Assembly (NCBI GenBank): GCA_017562135.1
Contig: QEYB01000629.1
Span: 930,001-994,000, forward strand
DNA length: 64,000 bases
Reading direction: 5' to 3'
Source of the DNA: Dipylidium caninum
Lineage: Eukaryota > Platyhelminthes > Cestoda > Cyclophyllidea > Dipylidiidae
This document shows, piece by piece, positions 54,101 through 64,000 of this stretch. A model generated the notes under the pieces. That model worked only from the letters and a program-made list of their open reading frames with translations. It did no database searches and had not been told where the DNA came from. Made by a program: the position numbers and the translations under genes. Position 1 is the first letter of the stretch. Each line of letters begins with the position of its first letter.

Positions 54101-57100
54101 ACTGTCTAGTTACGGTGATTTGCCAGACTGTTTATGTGCCTTGAGTAGCCCCCTCACGACGTCATCGGCAATGAGACTCTTCACACACATTTAACAATGT
54201 GAGCATTGCGGCTAACGGTATCACCGGCTGCTACCGGCAGTCAACCTCACGAAAAAATACTCAATTTTTAATTGGCAACTGCAAAATCGCGGATGCCTCG
54301 ACGACCGAATAATTTCACGCCATTCTCGGCCATCCTCTACAATAGCGCGTCTACTCAAGAACGTTAGCCAGAACAACAAAATGCATTTTTAAAATCTGCT
54401 ACAGGGCACCTTGACAGCATGAGATATTTTTACGGAAGTGTCCTTTTCTACAATCCCATTTAAACCAATAAGACGGTAGTACTGAGTGCTATGCAAAGTG
54501 CGAGAAAAGTGGATTCATTTTAAGGTGGAACAAGAATACGTGCCAGTAAGGTTTACTTAGGGTAGTGATAGTTACAACAGGATCCATTGTCTGTCCCTAA
54601 AGGTGGTCTACAGTTTGTGTGAGTAAAGGAAAGGCCTATTTCATCCGCGAGTTGAGGACATGAAGACATCCAACATTGATTTCAGCGCCTCTGCGAGGAA
54701 TAATGCGAGACGAGGATTGATACTAGGCCCCAACAGTCGGACCAAATGTCACAGATCGGTTCTGGCATTTTCCTCCTGTACAAGCAGTCCAGCTCTCTTA
54801 CCTTGGATGCAGTGGCTGACCACCGCCCTCGTGACATTAGGCTTTTGGCTAGTAAAATATGCTTTCTTTCACTTACCTGCCTGCCATTTCTTTGTACTTT
54901 TGAAATGTCTCAAGCTTAATTGCAACAAACATGGCTACCGACCATCCTAATTTGTTTACTTCTCCTCAAAAGTACGGGATTTGGAAGTGAGACCTCGTCG
55001 TAATTACTACCCTACGGCTGATTTTAATGCCAACAGCGCTCTGCAATTTCCTGCATCCTGCTCAGCCTGTAACAACTTGGTGCAGTTTGCGCGATGCGTA
55101 AAAGAGACTCTTGAAAGTAGGCGAGTAGACGTAACTTCTTACCTTGACAACGAAACTTTGCCTGCTAGTCTGAGCCAGAACCAAATGGAGGTAAATGAGA
55201 CTGCCAAGTGTGAAAGCAATGCCACATTTAATTCGAGACACTTCTGTAACCGCTGGCATTTACAGCGTCTCAGAAATTCGAGCGCACCAAGGCGAGTGGT
55301 CTCGAAGTTCGGCGAAAGAACGCGAGTTAGGCGGACGTACAGACAGACGTGGGTGTCGACTGAAGGGGCGCACATAAGCATCTGTGTTGGGGAAATATTA
55401 ACTGCGAGGGGTGGCGGGAATTGTCGGGACCTTGCAGAAACAGTAGGATCGAAGACAGGAGCGGTCACTGTTTCTACGCGTCAGGAGATGTTAGTAGTCA
55501 CGTAAAAGCTTGCAAGTAAAGGGAAAAGTGGGTTTTGGACGAAGGCAACAGTCGGGAGGAGATGCGGTGAAGATGGAAGAAGAAAGACGGTTAAAGTCAC
55601 AGCGCCGTCCAGTTATGTCCCATTTTAAACGCACAGAGAAGTGGAATATTGAGGGGAAGAAAGCACAGGTAGCCAATAGGGTTAAGTGTCAGACGACCCG
55701 AGACAACTCCGTCCCGACTTGATGTGAGCACACGAGAGTGCTTATGAGGGAGTCTACCATCGGGTAATGAGAAAACCGCCAATGAGTCCTTCCTCTCACT
55801 AATTGTCCAGTATATAAGTTAATTATATGGTTTTGCCAAGTTATGCTGCGTCACAGACTGCCAAGCGGTATTTATGTCCACACAAACCTTTATTTACTTG
55901 CCATGTTGAAGGAAGGAGTTGTTGTTTACGCCACAAAGCGATTTCTGCCGCCAGTAATCGGAAGTAGTGCCATGTTAACCTAATTTCGTAGGAGGAAGAA
56001 GCTATCAAGTTAAGAAGGGTGAGATCAGCAAACACTAGTAAAGTGCATCACCTTCTGGTGAAAAAGAGCACTTAGTAAAGGGATATCGGAGGGTACCTGG
56101 GAGAAGTCATACATCCAAATACTCCCTGGACTGTTTCCTTTAAGCGGTCCTTAAAGAAGACAGATTCGGGAGGACAGTAATTCCAACTGAATGCCGACAA
56201 CAAGGTTCAAACGCCTCTAGAGTAAGAGGGCAGCATTCCATCTCTGCCTCAGTGCCCCTTCCGTCTAGATACATTTGTACCTCGGGTGTCAAAAAAGATG
56301 CCCTTCGCGAAATGCTGCAGTTGTGTGAATGAGGAAGCCTCCACCTCTGTATGCACACACACACACACGCTCCACTGCGTGGGTCGTTTCGCTCGCCCGG
56401 CTACCTTATTTCTGCATACTTCTTCCCATCTGTTTACATAACTACTCCTCCACTCACAACACAATTTTTACTTATTCAGATTGTTTCAAGTAACAGTCAT
56501 CGAGGCCGTCTCTTAATTCTGCGAATTTAGACAATATCCCAGCCCAGAATGTACCCTAAGGCCATCAATGACAGCAAAACGAAGAGGATAGGAGTGGATT
56601 AATTAGGTCAAGGTCATGGTTTATTTTGCTATTACCTCTCCCCTTCTCTTTACTATTGAGTACGTACTTGCTTAATCTACCATTAACCTCGATGTGACCT
56701 CGAAATCATTGCTTATTCCATGACCCGACCATAAGAAAACACGCTAACTTCCGACGACCCGACAATAAAATTACCGGACATTTGGGATCTCCCCCTCAAA
56801 CAAGCTAAGTATATTAATGTAAAGTGAAGGGTGCGCTCTCGAGATCAGTTGTGTAACGCGTTTGGGTGGGGCGGAGTTCCCACCAAAGTCCGCGTGCCTG
56901 TTGACCCCACTTTCATTGGTTTTTGACCAAGTCCACACCTAAACTTAGCTTTTATTGTCAATAAGTATACGTTCAGTAGACGCAGATGCGTGTGTGTGTG
57001 TGTGTGTGTGGGCGTGAGGGGCTTTGTCTGTCAGTGTCACAGCAGCCTGACACGTCCACCCAAGAGCAGAGGCCAGTCTCACACGACGATGTCAACTTGA

Positions 57101-60100
57101 CTAGTCATTTGCCGTGCAATTGAGCCTACTTAAAAGTGTCTCAAAGCATCACCCTTAGTCAACGAGCTCGCCTGGGAGGCTCCTCTGCAACACTTGTCCG
57201 GAGCACGACCATCCCCGGACCCAACGTTCCTAGGAGTTTTACGCGATAGCAGGGATGCAAGAGGACTCAGATACTTCCCAATGAAGGAAGGCTGATATAG
57301 GCCTTTTGATCGTCCCGCTTTTCGATTTTGACGCAAGAGGAGAAATTGTTTATTTGACACCCACAACCCAACTCCTTACCCATGACTCAGGCGGCGCGGT
57401 AGGTGGCATGACAGGTCAGGTTTTGTGCTCCAAGTCAGTCTCAAATGACTATAAGACCAGTCACCATGGTCCCGTGTGATGAAAGAGTCGAAACCGGACG
57501 CAGTTTGAGACGGGATTGTAATGCATGAGTGAATTTGGATCACCAGCGGTGTGGACTGTGTCTCCTCTCCGATATTACTTCAAAAATCAACCTCTGGTTG
57601 AAAAATGTGGCCCTTTTCCCCGCGAAATGACCGTTCCCTGTCTTGTCCAAACATGAGTTTTTTTGAAGTTGATCGAAGGGTAGAATAACGGCCTGGGATG
57701 GACGACGCATCCAGGTTAGCTGTACACAACCTCCTGTCACTCATGCCGTAAAATCAGCCCGAGCCGAGCGTGAGTTCAGCCTGCTTTCGTGCTTGCAGGT
57801 GGTAGTGGAAGATGAATTTGTGCACCAGTCGTGGTGAAAGGTGAGAGACGAAAGAGAGGAAGCCTAACAGCGAATTAGAAAATTGGCACCCACTAATTCT
57901 GCTAGACCCAAGTCGACCATATCCTACCTCTGTAGTATCCCTGGACGCTTAGACTTCCGTGCGACAGGAGACAACGAGTCTTTCAGAACATGTGAAGCTG
58001 CTAAGTCAATGTCGGTTCTTCTTTCTATTGACCTTTTCGGATTTAAAATTCCAAATTACAAAAAAGAGAGTTATAAGGGAAAGTTTTCTGGTATATCACT
58101 TAGAAACTAGTTGTTTTGTTTGGCAACCTCTGATGTCGACCAGGGCATATGACAAGTGGGCCACCAGTCGGCAATTTTGCCACTACTACTACCGCTTCGC
58201 CGCTGTGGCCTGTGGAAGTTGCAGAAAATGTGGCTTAAACATTCGGTAAAAGAGAACTTCGTATTCTCTCAAGTAAAAAGTTGACCGCCTCCTTGTTATC
58301 TCAAATAACTCCCCACTTTTCCCACGACAATTTGCTGTTTGGCCTCAGTGATTAGACATCCACTGCTCCGATGACTGACGCCAAAGTGCGGTGGATTAGG
58401 CGGATGTTATTGCACTACCGAGGCCTCCGACTAACAAGGGTGTACATTAGGAAGGAGACAAAAATGTGCGGCATAAAAAAATTAAAAAAGCAAGATTAGG
58501 TGGTGATCGGGACTGCCCTTTAAATATAATCGCCCACGCACACACCCAAAGTGTGCAGAATTTTTCTTCTGGAAAAATAATTAACAACTCGTTAAGTTAG
58601 CTGTTCACAACATCTGCTTGGGTGGGTGTGAACGGGCATCTTATGTGTCTTCACTTCCGAAATTTGCCTTATCCAGGAAACAACTTAATTGAGAGGAAAC
58701 AGAAAAGAGACCTCATTTGATGCAAGGGGAGTCGTCTGTCTCAATTTGTGCCTCTCTTCTTGTCACTCAAGGACGCCGTCATACGCACGTAAAACGGATT
58801 AAGTGACGTGGTGATGCGATCAGTCTACAAGAGGGGAGGCGAATTAACTGAGAGGCGTTTTAATTTGTAAATCTCCTTAGGGGTGGGAAGCTGTCCACCT
58901 AATCAACTGTCAGAATGAAGTTTTGTCCGAACTACTTCGAATAAAACAGGTGGATGATTCAGCCTACTTCATTGATATCCCCCGTTAAATGACGTGAGTG
59001 CTTTTTACCTGCGCAGTATCAACATGTTTCCAGGGCTGCCAGCATGGATTTCATTCCCTTGCGCATCTCGAAGTGGTTCTAAAACACTGGCAATAGACGA
59101 CTGTCCGATGATGTCTCCGACTTGCCGTACACAAACTCACCGACAAGTGTTTCCTCTCTGTAACGTAAACATTGCCAGAAACGCATAAGGTCTTGGCAAA
59201 TGCTTCCCGCCAAACCCCCCACTCTCGTAAAAATTGTCCTGACTGAAAGTGGACACCCCAGCAGATCCGCTCTTAACGGATAGTAAGAGGCGGATAAAAC
59301 CAAATTTTGGGAGATTTTCACTGGCCACTCTTTCTTCTCTGCCGTCAAAATCTTTTGCCAAAAAAATCACTCTTTAAAATTATGCTCATCCATGAAAATG
59401 GATGCCTAGTTTTTTTTATAGACGGCCGTTATGGAATTTCTCTCCACTCTTCTGTGATTGCATTGGGGCGGCGGAACTGAGGGAACGGTAGATGGGGCAA
59501 ATTCTCGATTTGTTAGCTCCCGTAGCAACTGTAACACGGCTGCTTTTCCTCACTGTTAAATCAGCGTGACCCACAGTTCAATGCTGTGCCTCTCCGCCTC
59601 GCCTGCGTGGGCCCATGGGATTTTCCGAAAAGATAATGCTCTTAAAGACTAAAAGAATCATTCTTCTGGTTGAGATTTCAAAACCCGAGTGATATCTGCT
59701 AAATCAAGGCCTCCTAGTGCGCCCCGCCAGATGTGAAAAGAAACACTTACGCTTGGTGTACTGCTCCCCGTGCTTGGCTGGGACGCGGATGGATCAGCCA
59801 CAATTGCGACTTTTGTACACGAGAATAACTAAAAGCTTCGCCTAAGGGTCCAGTCGATTTCGTAAAGGATTTCCTCAATCTGTGCATCTGATTGTTTTTT
59901 CTCGTCTTTTCACTTGAAGTGAACTCAACACTGACCACATTAAATTTGGCCTTATAGGTGCTCCCTCAAAGAAGCGGATACATGGGTTTAACCAAATTTA
60001 GAAATTATCGAGACACTTCATTTAAACAATCACGATTAAATACGCATTAAGTCGACCGTCATGGTTACTACTCACCTGAAGGTCCTTATTGTTACAGTCC

Positions 60101-60498
60101 ACAGCCAAGTGTGGAGTTTTAGTGCCACTGGCGGTTGTGGTGGTGGTGGAAGGATTACTGTTGGCAACATCAGCCGGCGCAGTTAGCGGAGCCGATTGGA
60201 AAGGAACTTCTTCCATCTTCGGCGACATGGGTCGGGGAGATGGGGAGAGATTTCGGGAAGGCGGTGACCCATTAGGGCCGTCAGGCGATCTCCCAGGAGG
60301 GTAGTTCTCGTAAAAGTTGGCGTAGAGGGACTGGTCCATCTTACTGGATGGCGATACACTTTCGGGAGGGATTTTAAGCGTTGTAGGCAACTCATCGTAC
60401 GGGTCGATGTCGGGCGGATTCACTTGAGCTGTCACCGTGGTTGATGTGACGATTTTCGGTACAACTGCAGCTTGGTTTGCAGTGGCTCGGTTTTTCGC
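51199..60498 (-). CDS. CAS-family-like adhesion scaffold (p130Cas/NEDD9 type), 5' part not found
   Basis: CAS proteins are adaptors downstream of integrins and FAK/Src, built from an SH3 domain, a YxxP substrate region, a Ser-rich helical bundle and a C-terminal FAT-like domain. Exons on the minus strand: 60498-60076, 59828-59751, 52644-51199, all phase 0 at both internal ends, about 647 residues in total. The first is Pro/Ser-rich with tyrosine motifs DPYDELPT and SLYANFYENYP. The big exon starts with a disordered Ser-rich part. A helical segment (RIEMLIDEALAATQRFE; LIAELSHLERLC) follows, and then a bundle resembling the CAS C-terminal domain: LLHVYAAQFQSH, VLIANAKFLLRCSSQLV and NAVCEALKGLIAQTKDV align with LLLFYSDQCETH, FVAHSKFVILSAHKLV and NLLCDLLRGIVATTKAA of NEDD9. 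The SH3 domain is not in the window as far as I can see, so the gene probably extends past 64000. Assignment is by pattern only. GIT- or vinculin-like helical bundles are alternatives. Confidence 0.55.
56354..56368. repeat. (CA)n microsatellite
   Basis: A short uninterrupted CA tract of about 15 nt in the large intron of the CAS-like gene. Confidence 0.9.
56991..57010. repeat. (TG)10 microsatellite
   Basis: Ten TG units, preceded by CG and followed by GGCG, in the same intron about 0.6 kb from the CA tract and in the opposite orientation. Confidence 0.92.
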
Positions 60499-63400
60499 CT
60501 AGGAAGAAGATGAAACGGCCGTAGTACAACTTGCAAGATTTTGGTATTTTACAAACTTCTTAATTTTTGTAAAAAAGGGGACGTTTGGGACGTATTAAAA
60601 TCGCCTTTATATTTTTCTGTCTTTTTTCGTTGCTTTTTGTCCTGTCAGTGGCGTTCGCGTTAGTGCACAGCCCCCCACGGTCAGCCTGGACTGCAGAAAG
60701 CCTGATGAGTAGTCGCGGTTTCAAAAAGCTTGGATGCCTGATAAATTCTCAAAAATGAAGCCAAACGAGCTGTCATACTCACACCAGTCAGAAGGTCGGA
60801 CCAGCGAAAATTTGAAGGTGGGTATCTTTATGCGCATTTGACCTACTGAACGTCACAAATCCTCCAGGTCACAACTCGTTGCTTTCGTCTTTGCAGTTAA
60901 GTAAGGGACACTTGGGAGAATTAATCTGCTCGACTTCGTCTAACATTGTCACCTAAACGCTAATTGACGGTAAATGAGGTTCTATCACATTTTATAATTC
61001 ATCAACAATATTATTGCTCAAAAGATTTGAATTTAGTTATATTGACTCCGACTTACCACATCCATGATTTGTTAAAAGGGAACATTTGGTCCCCTTTTTG
61101 CAAGGAGAAAACGGGGTCGAGGGCTCCCTCTCAGCCTCCACCACAGTCATTCCCCTCTCACATAACAAAAGCTCGCTTTTATGCATAACGATTGGAGGTG
61201 TGGAGGATTATGAACACACTTTCCTATCCCGTCAACGAAAAGTGCTCCAAACTGCTAGTCATGAATTCATAACTTTTTCTACAAACTGGAGAGAACGCCG
61301 GGGGACTTTACTTTCACCAGCTTGTACCAGAGAGGTGCTGAGGATATTTGTGGCCAGCGCAGCGGGACTCCTCGAGAAAGCGGCGCCCACTTTGCGCCAC
61401 GCGATGGTGTTGCAGTCTTGTCCCGCCCTCAGAAGGGGTCTGCCGCTGCGTGTGACATGACCGCCTCCGGTTGCCGTGCAAAGGAGGACACGTATTTCAG
61501 GGAAGTGTGATGAATCAGTACAATTGGTGCCTATTTTCGTTTATATTTTTTTGCCGTCAAGGCTGCTGCAGTGGATCGTAAAAAGGAAGAGTGCCGCGCA
61601 TCATAACAAATGCTACTCCAGCCCGAATTTACGGACCTTCTTAACGATTCGTCCAAACTCCCAAATGCATGGTCGTTTGCTCTCACACCAGAGACACCAA
61701 ATGTGTCTAAGAATAGACGCGAGCTACTTGTTTTAACCTTAAACCTCTCATACACGTGCTCGACCGTCTACATTTTGCCCAACAATTTGACAAATAACGA
61801 TACTTTTGCATGTAACCAGGGCGAGGTTCGGTTCTTATTCGGCGGAAAATTTGAATCAAAAAGCAGCACTTCCTTTCAAAGTTTCACGCTATTGAAATCG
61901 AGGTCGCTACTAAAAGGTGTGTGTGACGGCATTTTGGTCTAAACTGGCGCTTTCCCTTCGGACGCCTGCAGCCCGGCCTGTCTGCAGTGTGTCCGCCGCG
62001 CAACTGCAGTATAGGCGTTGGAAGAGGGCGGGAAAAATGTCCCTCCTAAAGGATGGTCAAGCAGACAGCAAAAGTTTTGCATGACGAATGAGCACGGAGA
62101 CCGGCGCTTAACCACGCAAACACGGCAAAAATACTTTATTTTGCAAATTACGCCCGATGACGATTATGGTGATGGTTGCAGTTGTTGACGAGGACGACGA
62201 TGTTTGTTAACTGCCAGTTATCAGTGCGATCGGACATTAAACAAGCAGGGTATTATCGGTACACAAATTGTAAGTAGGGAATAACTCCTATCGACAAATT
62301 GGATGTTTTATGTGGGGGGTTAAGTGCCACTTCCATTTAGACCAGATCAAAGGCTCATAAATTTTCTGCTCTTCTCTTCGCCCGCATTGTCATTTCGTAA
62401 CTGCCTGCGAGAGGTCGTCTGGTGGAGCTCCCACCACCTTGTTTGGTGGCTAATGATGAGAACTTAAAATAATAAATAGAATTTTGAACATTCACTGCCA
62501 GTTGGAGGGTCCCGCCGACCGAAAAAGGAACATCTCCCAGGTGAATGGAGGCCAAAGCCCAAGTATCTCCCATAAGTAGACTCGCAATAACTGAAATCGC
62601 CCTAACTGACAATTGTGTCTAACAAATTACCTGAACGGCATTACAAACTCATTGACGGCTCCCTACCTGCCATCCTTGGAAGAGGCAAGGACCTGTGTCC
62701 GGGCATAAGAAAAACCACCTACTACTTAATGACCCAAATCACTGTCCCGATAGTGCGGGCTGATTTATATCATAACTACTTTTATGGTGGTCAGAAATAA
62801 TATATGCCTTCGGAAATATCCCTCCGCACTGCATTTGCTTTGATAATTTATTGGGCTTATTAATTGCTTCCACGAAGTTCAAAATGACAGTTTAAAAAGT
62901 TCACTGCAGATTATCGTCGTCCCACCTCATTCCATCCCACTTCGGCCAGCCCCACCTTCGTTAAACGTGAGTGATTATCATTTAAATGAGGTGACCCACA
63001 CAAAGACCGCGATTTTAGCCTCGGCCTAGACCGTTTGATATTCACAAACGACGTTTACTTCAACCTGTTAAATTTGTACCGAAGTTAGTTTGGAAGGAGA
63101 GAGGATAAACACCGTCAGCTGTTTAACGGTGAGAAGAAAAGGAAAACGACTTTGTAGGGTAGCAAAGAAGAGGGGATGCTGTAATCACTCGTGCATATTC
63201 TTAGTGGGTTAAAAAGGGGAACATTTGACGTCTTCAAAATTTCCATACGCATACAAAACCCCTACATTATGATCTCACTATCGCAATCACTACGTTTTAA
63301 AATTCTTTTTCTTATTAAATGTATCTGGGAAAATTTCGCAGATCCTACTAAAAGTGGAGTAGAGAATTGTAAGGGCGTGTACACACAGAGAAGTCATTTT

Positions 63401-64000
63401 CCAGACTTTTCTCTGAGCCCGTAGAGGCATTCTGCCTTATCACTCAGACGCGGACAAGTTTACTTCTGGTCACATGTCTGCTGTCAGCACCAGGTTGACA
63501 ACGTCAGATTCGCCCAGAGTGTACACAAGGTGAGAAGTCCGGTGCACTGGACGCCTCTTCCATTCGATTTTAACGACAAGCTGGCGATAACATTACTCTG
63601 GAGACCCGAAAACCTGCCAACGACGAGAAAAACCACGTAAGTAGGATTTTGGCCAATCCGTCGGAGATCAAAGCTACTCTCTCAAGCCATTTTTAAATCC
63701 ATTGAGTGTTTCCTCTTGACTAACAAAAGGGCATTTTGGTGCAGTAGCGCAATATAAATTGCATTTCGTAACTTTGCTCTCTTAGTGTAACGTAGCAGAG
63801 GAAATGAACTCGAGTGGCTCACGAGTACGCGGTGACCCAAATAAGAAGAAATGCAAAAAATTAAGCGCCCGAGATCCTCGAGTTAGATTGAAAGTTGAAG
63901 CTGGGATTTAAGGTCTTGAGCAGTCTAGTGGTTTTCGAAAATCTGTCAACCTGTCACAAGTAAATTACGACAGTAAGAACTCCGAGAAGTTGAGGAGAAA
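60499..64000. other. Right-end region, probably upstream intron(s) of the CAS-like gene
   Basis: No exon with an SH3 domain or repeated YxxP motifs was found on the minus strand. A donor-like GGT/GTGAGT on the minus strand near 60775-60785 follows a short open stretch containing YPPS and could be a further phase-0 exon, but its acceptor is poor. Short frames at 61086-61460 on + and 62355-62612 on - show no recognised domains. Confidence 0.4.

Larger units (their letters stand above)
52645..59750 (-). other. Large intron of the CAS-like gene
   Basis: A 7.1-kb gap separates two in-phase coding exons. It holds two simple repeats and several non-ATG open frames on both strands, the longest at 54981-55505 on +. 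None has domains or splice context I can support. Additional cassette exons of the scaffold gene may be hidden here, since the flanking phases (0/0) allow any phase-0 exon. Confidence 0.45.

Noticed and set aside
54981..55505. 174-codon plus-strand frame inside the large intron of the CAS-like gene
   Set aside because: It begins with TTG, has no domain, and overlaps other open frames in a moderately G+C-rich stretch where long frames arise by chance.
61086..61460. 124-codon plus-strand frame in the G+C-rich segment near the right end
   Set aside because: No family resemblance and no splice connection. The frame on the other strand is equally uninformative.

Overview
The window looks like nuclear DNA of an invertebrate animal, most likely a flatworm (cestode or trematode). 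Conserved metazoan genes are split into many small exons by GT-AG introns. Intron sizes range from 36-51 nt to several kb, and intron sequence is AT-rich and mostly non-repetitive. The flatworm assignment is an inference from gene architecture and sequence divergence. Everything here is eukaryotic; there are no operons, CRISPR arrays or prokaryotic mobile elements.

Layout, left to right. (1) 1-2789, + strand: the 3' end of a gene of unknown family encoding a Ser/Pro/His-rich tail, probably the cytoplasmic tail of a receptor. (2) 6576-13564, - strand: a divergent NAD-dependent glycerol-3-phosphate dehydrogenase-like gene whose 3' part is unresolved. (3) 14666-21274, - strand: a complete ten-exon cytoplasmic dynein intermediate chain gene, 639 aa by my exon model. 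(4) 22358-36120, + strand, head-to-head with the dynein gene: a BAR-RhoGAP protein of the ARHGAP17/ARHGAP44/SH3BP1 (RICH) type. Its introns hold two pairs of inverted repeats. (5) 37114-39740, + strand: a C-terminal-motor kinesin (kinesin-14, KIFC2/KIFC3-like). (6) 40332-44124, - strand, convergent with the kinesin: a complete ten-exon DRG2 GTPase gene. My exons join without a break into 363 aa. (7) 51199-60498 and probably beyond, - strand: a large scaffold protein whose C-terminal half resembles the p130Cas/NEDD9 (CAS) family. The segments 2790-6575, 44125-51026 and 60499-64000 show no gene I can support.

Functionally the neighbourhood is rich in cytoskeleton and signalling genes: a dynein subunit, a minus-end kinesin, a Rho-family GAP, a CAS-like adhesion scaffold and a translation-associated GTPase. 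In an animal genome this proximity does not imply co-regulation.

The most unusual structural signal is in the RhoGAP gene. An inverted repeat pair of about 0.82 kb, nearly identical in its centre, flanks exons 7-8, which encode the catalytic arginine finger. A second inverted pair of about 0.24 kb is interleaved with it. These could fold the pre-mRNA into long double-stranded stems and promote circular RNA formation or exon skipping.
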